The position numbers and the translations under genes are program-made. Under the pieces are notes generated by a model. It was given only the letters and a program-made list of their open reading frames with translations. It was not told the origin of the DNA and did not search any database. Shown here one piece after another: positions 1 through 11,229 of a stretch of DNA of 64,000 nucleotides. How positions within the stretch are numbered: position 1 is the stretch's first letter; the number at the start of each line of letters is the position of its first letter. The DNA comes from Symbiotaphrina buchneri (Eukaryota > Ascomycota > Symbiotaphrinales > Symbiotaphrinaceae): positions 186,001-250,000 of the forward strand of contig BCIG01000017.1 in the NCBI GenBank assembly GCA_001599915.1, read 5' to 3'.

Positions 1-360
1 GGTCTCTGGATCTTGGTGGATGATCAACGTTGGAGAGTAGACGTCGATGTCGATGTCGGCGCCAGCAGTCAATCGCTTGCTCGGGTACAGACCCTCAACT
101 TGTGCCCTGGGTTTTACCTCACCAACCGCTGCCCCGGAAAATGCGGCATGGTACACTCGTCCAGCTATAAACCGACGGACGAGGAGAGACGCGCCCTGGA
201 ACATCTTATAAGGAAAATGCCATGTATTTCCGGTGTGAAATGTCGCCGCCCGCGCTGTCTATGGGGCCATCGCTGCCAATGCTCTACGGATGGATGCCCG
301 TTCAACCTCGAATGTCACCGACCCATCATGGGGAATCTTCGCTGGGAGCGGATCATGTGA
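1..360 (+). CDS. CCCH zinc-finger protein, C-terminal part (5' end outside window)
   Basis: The frame is open from the left window edge to a TGA, so only the last ~119 residues are seen and the start lies outside. The tail holds closely packed Cys/His clusters. The first is C-x8-C-x3-C-x3-H (CPGFYLTNRC, then C-GMV-H). After a basic linker (SYKPTDEERRALEHLIRK) comes a second, C-x5-C-x4-C-x3-H, and then a further Cys-rich stretch ending in ECH. This tandem layout is typical of fungal CCCH proteins, a fold that usually binds RNA. Its biological role cannot be told from this fragment. Confidence is good for the family and low for any function. Confidence 0.7.
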   Translation, partial: GLWILVDDQRWRVDVDVDVGASSQSLARVQTLNLCPGFYLTNRCPGKCGMVHSSSYKPTDEERRALEHLIRKMPCISGVKCRRPRCLWGHRCQCSTDGCPFNLECHRPIMGNLRWERIM

Positions 361-1784
361 CATGTCCTCAATGGCGGACTAGTTATCGGTTCCGGAATGA
401 AGGAATGAAGGATGGGTCCTTGGTTGTGTGTTCTTTGTCTCAGTGGCGAAGTGGTGTCGTACGAAGGTGCCCCTTACATCTTGGCCGCACTATTTAAACG
501 GCTCATCCCCATTTCTTCCTGTTCGTTGTCTACGGCGTCACCCATGTTGTTGTCTTCGCACCACTTCTGGATCTGAGGAGCGAGAACATGTAACAACGAG
601 TGATATTGAGACCCTGTCGCTCTGCAATAGCCTCGTCAGATTGAGTCCTTCCGGCTTAACGCAGAACTTGTTACTTTCCATCTGTTCAAGGCACTGATAG
701 TAGCAACGACTGCCTTCGGTATTTGACTTTGTCTAAATAATGCTGCGCGTGTGCCAACAGCCATTAGGTGATCTCCTTTGTCAATCATGATGGATGATAT
801 GACCACCATGCAGCATTTAAGACGTTCTTCTTTTTCCTGAGGTATTAGCTACAATGATTCACTGACACCGTACTATTATGGGTGAAGCAGAGTATTTCCT
901 GAAACCCAAACTAGAAATTCACTATTATAGTAATAGTGATGGTACCAATCACAATGTGACTTAACTACCTAGGTACTCTATCTCAATTATAGAGATATCC
1001 GTATGATGACACTGGATATGACAAAAAGCTAGCTCATGATCTGGCCGTAGGAATTGATAGAGCTATAGTAGGGACCAGATGAAACTGTAAAGCCCAGTCA
1101 TAATGTAGAACAGCTGTACAAGATGGACATTCCTTCAACCAAGCCCACAGCATGATCCATGTTGGTATAACTGTCAGTTGGAGAAGGAAGAGACACTCTC
1201 AAGGAAACCTCTTAACCAAGGTGGACTTCTTGTCAGATGGTATCATACCTAATAGTCCATTAACTTAAGCCCTACACACCGCCTTTTCTTCTGTAATCTT
1301 TAACGAGATCTCGGCGTCCATCCTGACGACCTCACCTCCATCGCTGCCTGGGCAACACATTGCGATGACATCGACGCCGAGCATGGCTAGCTTCTGAACC
1401 TCTATAAGGTGAATCGTCAACGACACGAAGCTGTAAACGATATCGAACTTTGAGCGTGTCTATCGTTGACCGACCAATTGGGCCGAAAAACTCGAGATTC
1501 AACGCTTCATAAGCGGAGGCAAGCCAACCCGCCCTACCTTTTCCCTTTCCTCCTCTTTTCACTCATCCTACACCTTTCCCACATCTTCCATACACCTTCC
1601 ATACACCTTCTACCTACCCCAGGGTCTTCGGATCCAACGTTATCTATCTCGGACGCAAGATCGTGACTGAAGGTCCGTTTTGTTGCCTACCTTGATTCTT
1701 CCAAGCTCGGCTGTCAACTCGCCTTCTGAAGGTCGGGCTCTTCCGAAGACAACGATCAGAGGGCAACGGTGAGAACCGCAGACC
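361..1784. other. Intergenic region, no gene seen
   Basis: Holds the 3' flank of the CCCH gene and the promoter side of the next gene. Open frames here are short, overlapping and lack protein-like composition. A short perfect inverted repeat (8-bp arms cactatta/taatagtg with a 3-bp spacer) lies at 920-938. The last 250 bases are pyrimidine-rich, as is common just upstream of fungal start codons. Confidence 0.5.
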
Positions 1785-4700
1785 ATGGCCCCCAAGCGGC
1801 CCCAACAGCCCGCCAAGGCGAACACGAGTCCAAGGACGCCGAAGACTCCTGCAGCTTTAAGGAAGCACACCAATAAACAAAGTCCAAACAAGGTCCAAAA
1901 AGTGAAGCAGCCTCGGCGTAGCACAGGCAAGCGATTCCTTGTGCGATGGGACGGTAAGTGCATGCGTCTGACGAACTTTCATTTCACTTCTGCTTGTTCC
2001 ATTTCAAAGTGACGACATTCTTTGTTCTGTCACGTGCTTTTCTCAGGACTGGGCCGTTGTGTGTTCTCATCATGTCGTTAAAATATGCTTGTTCCTGTCT
2101 GACTTTCTTCCTTGTCGTTGCCGATGGCCGAGTCAAAGTGCGGGTTGTCTGCACCGTTCGGTAATGCATGTGGGGGCCTCGGGCGACGCACGAAGCGCGT
2201 GGTATCGTGTCGGATCAACCGCCATCGGATCTGCCAAGCTTCGAGACTAGCGGCCCGTCCCGTTCCGTTTCGTCTGTCCTCTCCAACAATGCACGTCACG
2301 TGCTTGCTAGGGGTTCTTTCGAGGTTGGCCTGTCAGCAACGTTCATATTTCCTAAGCAGTTGGCTTTTAGAATTTTTATGCGTAGAAGTTCGGAAAGAAG
2401 AGAAAGCTAACCTGCACAATGTCAGAGCTCAAGGAGCGTCAAGTCCTTCTTGCGCTCATGTACGTTTGTCAGACGGAAGGAATAAAATTGCCACTGGATC
2501 AAGTAGCAACGATCATGAACCCACGAATGAATGGGGGCGCGATCACCCAACATCTGATCAAACTCCGTGACAAGATGGAAGAGAAAGGTATTGCAGTTCC
2601 ACCCAAGAATAGCAGTCGTGCTCCTGCTTCGGGCCAAGTGGACTATGCTCAGTTCGGACCTTTGATTCGAGCGGATGAGAAGGCTGGCCATGATGCCAAC
2701 GTCCATGAGCACACCCCAAAGCGTACCACAACGCGTAAGAATGGAAAAGCACCTCAGGTTGACGACGAAGATGAGGATAGCGATGAAGAGTACACTGCTC
2801 CGAGTTCAAGGAGTCGAAAGTCAAGGACCGTTGCAAGGGCTGGTAAGTTGTGTAGTAACAACGCCGCCAGATTCACTGTTGACATTCAGACTAGGACGCA
2901 GCAACACTTACCCTCGGACTCCTCGTGCCATTACTTCTCATACAAACACGATCTCTCGTAACCACGTCCCCACTCGCCAGACTCGCAACCGTAAGGCGAC
3001 TTACAAAGTCAAGAAATACGACTCTGACCGAGATTCTGATTCTGGTGACGGCCAGGAGACGCACGTCAAAGAGGAGAGCGACGAAGGAGACCAGAATCTG
3101 GACGCGTCGAGTAACGACGAAATAGAGGAGACCGACGCGGACGACGAAAACGAAGGTGAAGAGACCGAAGACGAGAGCATGGTCAATGACAGTATGAATC
3201 CGCCACCCCACTCGCCTAAAAAGGACATAACTGGTGCTGGAGCAGCCGCAAGGACAAGGCAGTCGGATATCAACCTGAGTAATGACATGAGTGTTACTGA
3301 GCTCAACTCTCGTCGAGGCTCCACGTACATCTCCCGAGGAACATCGCAGTCGAATACCAGCAGTGCCATGGCCATGCATCCTTCCGAGGCAAACTCTCGT
3401 CGCGGTTCAGGCTACACGTCCGCCGACGACACTGACAACAGCACACTCTTGAGTAAAGGCCTCTTGATGTTAGAGAGCACATCTGAAGAAGAAGATGATG
3501 ATGATGCCGGTAAGAGGCGCCAATCAAAAGACACACGGATATCTTCGGTCGGATCCATCCCTGCATCGAGGGCAGCTCCCAACGCGTCCGTTCGTGGGAC
3601 TATTAGAGAACGCCGAGGAGCCAGGCAAACACGAATGGTTGTGCTAAAAATTCCCAGTGCGGCCAGTCGATCTCCAGGGGTTGACGCCACAAAGCGCATG
3701 AGGGCGCATGAAGCTCCTGTGGCAGCAGCCTCCCATCCAAGTGTGCTTCGCAATCAAGGTGGACTACCTGCAGCCTATGAACAGGTCAAGCGCAATTCCA
3801 GCTCTCGTAGCAAGCCTGGCCATCTTGACATAAACAGTCCCTACAAGCGGGATGGCTTCTTGTCCGCAAGCCAGAAGGACAACGACGAACTGCATGATGC
3901 TGAGTACGAAGTACAATCCAGGCGTTTGAAGAGAAAGAAGGACGAATTTGATGGCCCTGGCCCACACACCCCAAAATCAAGCAAGAAGGACTCGACTGCC
4001 GCTGAAGAGAGCATTTTCCAGGAACAGACGACCGTCCCTTCCAGCTACAGGAGAAACCCTACTCCGACGAGTGCAGGGTCTGCTTCCCTCAGTCATCATG
4101 CTGGAGGTTCCAACCAGCTCTCGAACTTCAACCTTGATCCTTTTGGTAGTAACACCCAGAGCCACGGTCGCACCTGGCCTAGTGCTAGTATGAGTCCATT
4201 GACAGGGAGAGCTTCAGCAATCAGCTCTCGTGGAGGGTATGGCGTTGACGCTACCTCGAGCGGGCAAAACTATGGAAATCAGCTTTACGGTTCAAGCACC
4301 AATCCATACCCAGGCATAGCCGGTACAGGTACGAATACACACTTCGTAGGTAACAACCTGCAACCGTTTTCACCTTACCACACGGCTCCAACCCAAGCTC
4401 CTACGGGGCCAAACCATGGCTATGGAGTTCCTTGGGATGCCTCTGGTCAGAACACGGCTAGTCTCAACTTAGCCCCAAGTTTTGGAAGCAATGTTGCCCA
4501 AGGTCCGTTGCATGATCTGTATCATGTCTCAACAGACTTCAATGCTCCGAATCAGACTTACGGCCTGCCTACGAGCAACAATGCCAACGTCCCCCATCCC
4601 TTTGAGTTGATCATGTCGCAACCGCTGTTCGATACCGACTTTATTGCGCAGGGCACCAGCTTCGAGGTCCCGGATCACAATAACCAAACGCCCTATAACG

Positions 4701-4990
4701 TATCAGCACCCCTGAGCCAGCCCGATTCGAATTTTTCAGCATCCCTATCTCAGAACCTTTGGGATCAGGCCCAAAACGATGCAGTGTCGGGAAGCGTTGC
4801 TGCCGAGGACAATATACCCGGGACGACGACATCTCAAGATTCGAATAACCAGGTCTCTCTTACTGATTTCCTTTACGGCGACCAGACTGCCGGAGAGCAA
4901 CAGTACCCTGCACATGATGACGATTACCTGCACATGTCCGAGGACGGCGTACTTGATACCTTCCGTGCTGGTGGGTGGTATCAAGGGTAG
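1785..4990 (+). CDS. Unrecognised acidic, probably nuclear protein (893 aa)
   Basis: Exons 1785-1953, 2426-2842 and 2895-4990; reading phase is kept at both joins. Intron 1 is long (472 nt) and ends in a CTAAC branch site followed by TCAG; intron 2 is 52 nt. The N-terminus is basic and Pro/Lys-rich. It is followed by a compact helical block (RWDELKERQVLLALMYVC, then GAITQHLIKLRDKM) that looks like a small helix-turn-helix or SANT-like unit. Next comes a strongly acidic Asp/Glu/Ser region with basic patches, then a long low-complexity Ser/Asn/Gln/Tyr/Gly region and an acidic C-terminus. I do not recognise the family. The basic/acidic layout and the helical block suggest a chromatin or transcription protein, but this is inference only. 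The in-frame ATG at 2419 is not used if exon 1 is correct, because it lies in the intron's 3' end. Confidence 0.75.
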
Positions 4991-6515
4991 CCGCGTACCA
5001 ACCAATATCTGGGTTGGCTTCTATACAGTTTCACTCGGTGAATTACTTCCACAGTGTTGACTGTATCAGAACGCCAACTTGTGGCTCGGAATATCCATTG
5101 AGGTCTGGGACGAGACTCTTGAAGGACAGCCCGGGCTAACACCTGCACTGCGTGCTCTTTCTCTTTTGCTTGTCGTTTGCTTGGTCTGCTCTCTTGCTTC
5201 CCCTGCTTGTTTCTTACGGACCGCATACGGCTGCCCTCCATTTATCGCTCCACCTCAACGTGGAATTGAAGTTGGTCGCAGCATTCTTCATCCAAAGCAG
5301 CTTTCAACCTTTGCTCGATGTTTTCACCGGTGTGGATGAGCTTACTTTCAACATCTAATTGCCAGCACGGCTGACGGGTCCGGGTCAGGCTTGTAAATGC
5401 ACCTTGACGGAGGCTTTACATACCTCTGGCCTGCCACGTGTCAGACATGCAGCTCTTACTGGTTGTCCTCCGAGGATACCCTTTTCAGAGCTTGTGTAGT
5501 CTTGACAAGCGTTGCCCACAACTTGTCACGTGCCTCACCGAAGTCTTTCTTTAAGATCACGGACAAATCTTGTATCCCGTCAGTCGTGTCCCTCGGTTTC
5601 TTTTTCTTTACATCACAGGAGTGTTGAACCCCAGATTCGCGAGTCACCCTGTCCCACTCCAGTCATTCTTTCAATCACGGTCTATGAAACATTGAAGCGG
5701 TGTATGTGCTGCTGTATTATCGAAAATCCTTCTAGTTACTGTTGCAGTTCGTCCCCTGCTATCAAGCAGTTGCCTAGATAGGAACCAAAAAAAACTTGAA
5801 AACCCAAAGCAGTGTCTCACTCTCGCTGTCGGTGACTATGCATGTCTTGAGAAACGGTGAAGGCAATGGCTGCCTAGGTAGGTAAGAAACGCACAATGAC
5901 CATTTGACGATCATTCGAACTTTTCGGCGGGTCATCCCAGCCTCCAAACTTATACGATCATAAGCGCTGCTCAAAGGCAACGCATCATGCTTCCAAACGA
6001 AGCTGACATGGAACTAACATGTAGACAGGCTCATCCGAGGAAGAAAGCGGAGATGACTGAGGTATGAAACAAAATTATGTGTAGACTGAAAGCACAGGTA
6101 ATCACAAAGGATGAAGCCATGTAGTCTCTTGGGATGACCTTGTCCGGCTGTTTGCACTGCCGGTAGATATACATGTACTGGGTACGGAGTACGAATATAT
6201 TGTTGCTGAATCGTTGAAGACTGCGCATCGTGGAGGTGTGGAGAAAAGACACAAGAGGTGGAGTCGGCAAAAGCTGCGGCGCCATTCCCTTTCGAGCGGA
6301 ACTGTCTTGTTTCGAGAAGCTACGGTGCTATGCTACTTCTTACTCCGACTCCCGAACATTTTTCTCATGCCCGGAGTTTACCATCAATATTCTCTCCATT
6401 TCCCTCCTGCCCATCCGCGCTTCATTACTCTACCTGCCTACTTGTTGTCCTTCTTTCTCCAATATTCCCTCGTCTTAGCTACTGCATTTGGTTCCTTCTG
6501 GCTGCCATTCTTACC
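4991..6515. other. Intergenic region, no gene seen
   Basis: 3' flank of the preceding gene and promoter of HSP60. No open frame with protein-like content was found. The HSP60-proximal part (about 6330-6510) is pyrimidine-rich. A tacggagtac motif lies at 6183-6192 and a cctaggtagg motif near 5875; similar motifs recur elsewhere in the window. Confidence 0.5.
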
Positions 6516-8449
6516 ATGCAGAGGACATTGACGTCAAGAGCGCGGGCTTCCGTCCTGTCGTCCGCTTCATCATATGCCGGTTCCGGTGCCCGACTACGAC
6601 CAGTTGCTGCCGCTGGTGTTAACCTGCAACAGCAGAGATATGCACACAAGGTACGTCACAAACTCAGACATTGTCGTTGTGTCAAGGCAAATGTTTCAAG
6701 GAAGCTTGCAGGATTCCCAAAGTACTAACTGAGCCCTGTCGGTAGGAGCTCAAATTTGGTGTAGAAGGCAGAGCCGCACTGCTGCAAGGTGTCGAGACAC
6801 TGGCAAAGGCTGTCGCTACTACCCTGGGACCAAAGGGGAGAAATGTCTTGATCGAGTCTCCATATGGATCTCCTAAGATCACGAAGGGTAATTTCCCCAG
6901 TCATCAGAGCTGGAGCATGGGCACTAATGCGCTATTAGACGGTGTGACTGTCGCCAAAGCAGTACAGTTGAAGGACAAGTTCGAAAATCTTGGTGCTCGT
7001 CTGATCCAAGACGTCGCAAGCAAGACCAACGAGGTAGCTGGTGATGGTACGACGACGGCTACCGTTCTTGCCCGATCCATTTTTTCCGAAACCGTCAAGA
7101 ATGTCGCTGCTGGCTGCAATCCTATGGATCTCCGGAGGGGGACGCAGGCCGCCGTAGATGCAGTCGTTGCATTCCTGCAGAAGAACAAGAGGGACATTAC
7201 GACCAGCGAGGAGATTGCGCAAGTTGCTACGATCAGCGCCAACGGTGACACCCATATTGGGAAACTAATTGCAAGCGCCATGGAAAAGGTTGGCAAGGAG
7301 GGTGTCATCACAGTGAAGGAGGGCAAGACCATTGAGGATGAGCTGGAAGTCACCGAGGGAATGAGATTTGACCGGGGATTTGTGTCGGCATACTTTATCA
7401 CGGACCCAAAGTCGCAGAAGGTTGAGTTCGAGAACCCTCTCATCCTCCTTTCAGAAAAGAAGATCTCGGCAGTGCAAGACATTCTGCCTGCACTGGAGGC
7501 TTCCACGCAGCAGAGGCGGCCGCTTGTTATTATTGCTGAAGACATTGAAGGTGAAGCTTTGGCTGTCTGCATCCTGAATAAGCTGCGCGGTCAGCTGCAA
7601 GTCGCGGCCGTCAAGGCCCCAGGCTTTGGTGATAACCGCAAGTCCATCCTCGGGGATATCGGCATCTTGACAAATGGTACCGTCTTTACTGATGAACTGG
7701 ATCTCAAACTTGAGAAGGCGACGCCGGACATGTTTGGCTCTACCGGTTCGATTACCATCACGAAAGAGGATACTATCATCCTCAATGGCGACGGTAGTAA
7801 AGACGCCATTGCTCAGAGGTGTGAGCAGATCCGGGGTGTTATGAACGACCCTAGCACCTCTGACTACGAGAGGGAGAAGCTTCAGGAGCGTCTCGCCAAA
7901 CTCTCTGGCGGTGTGGCTGTTATCAGAGTAGGGGGCGCCTCCGAAGTGGAAGTTGGCGAAAAGAAGGATCGTTTCGTGGACGCTCTTAACGCCACTCGGG
8001 CTGCTGTCGAAGAGGGCATCCTGCCCGGGGGTGGTACTGCTCTGCTCAAAGCTGCCGCTAACGCACTTGGCGAGGTTAAGCCGGACAACTTCGATCAGCA
8101 GCTCGGTGTGAGCATTATCAAGAATGCCATCACTCGGCCAGCACGCACTATCATTGAGAATGCTGGTACGGAGGGAAGCGTTGTTGTTGGCAAGCTCATG
8201 GATGAGTTTGGCTCAGAGTTCAACAAAGGCTTCGATAGCTCGAAGGGCGAATACGTGGACATGATCACTGCCGGTATTGTTGACCCCTTCAAGGTCGTCC
8301 GGACTGCTCTGGTCGATGCAAGCGGTGTTGCCTCGCTATTAGGTACGACGGAGGTGGCCATCGTGGAGGCCCCTGAGGAGAAGGGACCTGCCATGCCAGG
8401 TGGTATGGGCGGTATGGGTGGTATGGGGGGCATGGGAGGCATGATGTAA
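6516..8449 (+). CDS. HSP60: Mitochondrial chaperonin HSP60 (GroEL family)
   Basis: Exons 6516-6650, 6746-6887 and 6939-8449, all in phase. The first exon encodes an Arg/Ser/Ala-rich presequence without acidic residues, a mitochondrial targeting signal. The mature part starts at [16 protein letters not shown] and shows chaperonin signatures: [21 protein letters not shown] (completed by the second splice), [21 protein letters not shown] for ATP binding, and [12 protein letters not shown]. It ends in the Gly-Gly-Met tail typical of mitochondrial and bacterial GroEL. HSP60 folds imported proteins in the matrix as a double heptameric ring with HSP10. The second intron is 51 nt, a multiple of three without a stop, so unspliced sequence reads through; homologs lack those 17 residues, so the splice is well supported. 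Confidence 0.96.
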
Positions 8450-9201
8450 AAGATCATATAACCTGAACTCACTTTCTCACCCACCGTTGTACTATCTACG
8501 ACTACCCTTCGCCGTGGTGTATTTGGCGTCTGGATGATTGCATCTCCGCTCTGTCATCTCTCTTGGCTCTGATTATTGGCATTCAAAAGCGACTTGGCAT
8601 CTTTGTACACTAGCTTGCGGTTAGATATTTCCTCAACCTGAATAACACCGGAGTCTTATCATCTTTTACGCTGCCTAAATGTCTAGATGGTGTAGCGCGA
8701 GGTGCCGCGCGTCCTCCAAGAGGCTTACGGAGCCAGAAGGAAGAGCATAAAGTGGTTTTCTTGACGCCATCTGGATCAACTGTACCTATCCTCCGAGTAC
8801 TTGAGGGCCCGTCTCCCTCCTGTTGTGTGACGTGTCTAACATCGGCGAGTCTGGCGATGAGGATAATGCAGCCTGGCTGCCGCTGGGCTCTTCTGGCTCT
8901 CGGTTAGGGTGTTGCTCAGCTGTGCCCCACCAAGGTTTGACCAAGCGACGGACAAGTTGCTACCTAACCCTCACATCATACATAAACAGAACACTGACTC
9001 CGAGATCCTTTGGAACAATCTCTAACCTTTCACTCCCTGAGCACTCCTGGGTAAGACCCTAAAGGTACTATTGTCATCTTTCTTGCTTGTGTGCCTATTC
9101 GCTCTGCGATTTATCCCTACCAGTAATGGATCTGCAGCTGAACTGACGCTCCGCCTCGACAGCACCCAAATCTAGATTACACCGACACTACTCCCGCCAT
9201 C
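8450..9201. other. Intergenic region between HSP60 and cofilin
   Basis: Terminator side of HSP60 and promoter/leader of cofilin. No additional gene or RNA was recognised. Confidence 0.5.
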
Positions 9202-9939
9202 ATGGTAAGCGCCCGAGATCAGGTTGCCACCGGTTTGTTCATTCACTAATTATACTTGGACAGTCTTCTCAATCTGGGTATGTCTTATCTGATGGAATCT
9301 CGCCAGGTCGCATGACCTGTTCTCGACCAGCCGCGCGAGCCGTATGCACTTCCCGCTCGCATCTCTGCTGACCGCACCGTAGTGTTTCCGTATCACCGCA
9401 ATGTATCGAAGCGTTCAATGAGCTGAAGCTGGGCAAGTCGGTCCGCTACGTCATCTACAAGCTCTCGGATGACTACAAAGAGGTCGTGGTTGAGGAGACC
9501 TCCAATGCACCTGACTACGAGGTGTTCCGAAGCAAGCTGGAGAATGCAAAGGTCAAGGACAGGTCCGGCAATGACGCTATAGGGCCCAGGTACGCTGTGT
9601 ATGACTTTGAGTACGAGATGAGCAGCGGAGAGGGGAAACGGTACGTCGGAGATCAACGTCTATAGAGACGTCCCCGCTGACGTTGATATGCAATAGGAGC
9701 AAGATTCTCTTCGTTTCTTGGATCCCCAATGATACTCCTGTCAAGGTAGGTGCCCTCTCTTCGCGTGAAGTAGTTTCCTTATTGACTTTCTTGATTCGCA
9801 GCCCAGGATGACCTATGCCTCTTCCAAAGACGCACTGAAGCGTGCGCTCAACGGTATCGCAATGGAGATCCAAGCTAACGATGGGGACGACATCGAACAT
9901 GCGGCGATCCTGTCTAAGGTCACCAAGTCTTCTCGTTAG
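9202..9939 (+). CDS. COF1: Cofilin, actin-depolymerising factor
   Basis: Five exons: 9202-9204, 9264-9277, 9383-9640, 9697-9745 and 9802-9939, giving 153 residues, near the usual fungal length. The first exon is only the ATG codon and the second is 14 nt. The joined start MSSQSGVSVSPQCIEAFNEL matches cofilin N-termini, including the regulatory Ser near the start. The single ADF-H domain covers almost the whole protein, with KLSDDYKEVVVEE, YAVYDFEYE, the FVSWIPNDTPVKPRMTYASS actin-binding segment and the KRALNG helix. Cofilin severs and depolymerises actin filaments and drives actin turnover at endocytic patches. All phases agree. Confidence 0.95.
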
Positions 9940-10203
9940 GAGAAAGGGGACTCTTAAGCCAGCCAAGGATATATGATGAAAGCATGCTGTTTAGAAAACG
10001 ATTTCTTGAGGAGCAGCGGGTCGGGAGCATCCAATTCGTTTTTAGCAGGGGGAAGATGCAACCGTCCTTAGTTTTCCACCGCTATCTAGCTTAGACAACA
10101 AGCGTTGCCTTCGACCAAAACCATGCCCACTCAAACGCCTTGCCGCTACATGCATTGCTATAGTAGATATACCTCGCTCACTATTCAAGCAGTCAAGAGG
10201 TAA

Positions 10204-10719
10204 TCACCGGCCTTTCTCCGCTTCCCAAGCTGCCTTGAATATCTTAAACAACTTCTGCCCTTCCGCTCCGTCCTTCAGCCTCTGCGTCAGGAATCCTTTC
10301 AGGTCGTCCCAGAATTCGTCCGTTTTGACAGCTTCAGCCCCGCTCATGCCGAGTGCCGTCGAGCTCACCCGCGCCTCCGCCGGCGGTTGCGCCTCCAACC
10401 TCGCTGGTGTGCCTGTCGCAGTCACGCCGCCGATGATCATGACACTAAACTCCACATTCGTCTCACCATCTGCCACCAATTCTTTGAGCGTCTTGCTGTC
10501 CGGACAAGGCTTCTTGTTGAGAAGGAGCCGGACCTTGTCTGTCTGTGCACCGGTCTTCTCTGCCACTGCTGATTTGAGATCATGGACGCTGGTGGATAAT
10601 GCTTGCGAGGATAGTTTTAGGTCGAGGGGAGGATTTCGAAGGGACTCGAGGACGACGGTTATGGATGGTTCCTGGCCGGGGGCGGCGGGCTTAGACGGCT
10701 TCGTCATGGACTTGGGCAT
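10204..10719 (-). CDS. Ubiquitin-like domain protein, GET5/MDY2-like
   Basis: A single-exon gene of 171 residues, convergent with cofilin. Residues about 18-95 form a ubiquitin-like domain (ITVVLESL at the start, LKSAVAEKTGAQTDKVRLLL in the middle, then KTLKELV). After a Pro/Ala linker, the last ~40 residues (FWDDLKGFLTQRLKD, then LFKIFKAAWEAEKG) resemble the C-terminal homodimerisation domain of Get5. In yeast, Get5 with Get4 links Sgt2 to Get3 and passes tail-anchored proteins to the ER. The N-terminal Get4-binding part looks very short here, so the gene may have an upstream exon I did not find, or be a shorter family member. Confidence 0.7.
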   Translation of the reverse strand: MPKSMTKPSKPAAPGQEPSITVVLESLRNPPLDLKLSSQALSTSVHDLKSAVAEKTGAQTDKVRLLLNKKPCPDSKTLKELVADGETNVEFSVMIIGGVTATGTPARLEAQPPAEARVSSTALGMSGAEAVKTDEFWDDLKGFLTQRLKDGAEGQKLFKIFKAAWEAEKGR

Positions 10720-11229
10720 CTCCGGGAGAATGTACTATGGGGCAATCAGTACGAAGCCGCCTGAAGGGGTCTGCCCCGGGGCAGCGAGCGGTCATACAGC
10801 TGGTCTGGCGGGGTACTTGCGTGGATCCTCGACATGATCCGGTTGCAAGACGATTGGACGGGAGTCGAGCACGCCCAAGAATTGGCGAGTCCATGATACT
10901 TCAGTCATCTTGCCAGGCGGTGCGCAATGGAGGCGAGTACGTCAGTCGGGCTTTGGAGGCAGATCGGTCAGCGACGGTGATGCGGAGTTCCAAAGTTCCA
11001 GAAGCTGTGCTCTACAACGTACAGCGTCGCCTTGAGACAATTGGTGGAGGAGCGGCCTCGGCGGGCACTGACAGCAGCGCTAAGCCCAACTGGGTTGTAT
11101 CAAAGGCGGTGAACTGGGATTTTTGGCCCGCTACCAAACAGAAAAAGTTCCCCAGCGCAAGACGATTATCACCACTAGGAGCAACATTCAACGCCTGCAC
11201 GCCTGCGCCCCAATATTATAATCATTGCA
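10720..11229. promoter_or_regulatory. Shared promoter region, divergent GET5-like and NOP2 genes
   Basis: The 510 bp between two divergent start codons. No conserved gene is seen; the open frames are short and not protein-like. The two genes probably share regulatory sequence here, but no specific site was recognised. Confidence 0.4.

Noticed and set aside
2419-2961. Separate gene starting at ATG 2419
   Set aside because: The exon join 1953/2426 keeps phase and uses a CTAAC branch site, so this ATG lies at the end of an intron; the frame belongs to the larger gene.
6904-7572. 222-codon minus-strand frame opposite HSP60
   Set aside because: Antisense shadow of a GC-biased coding exon; low-complexity Ser/Val content and no family.
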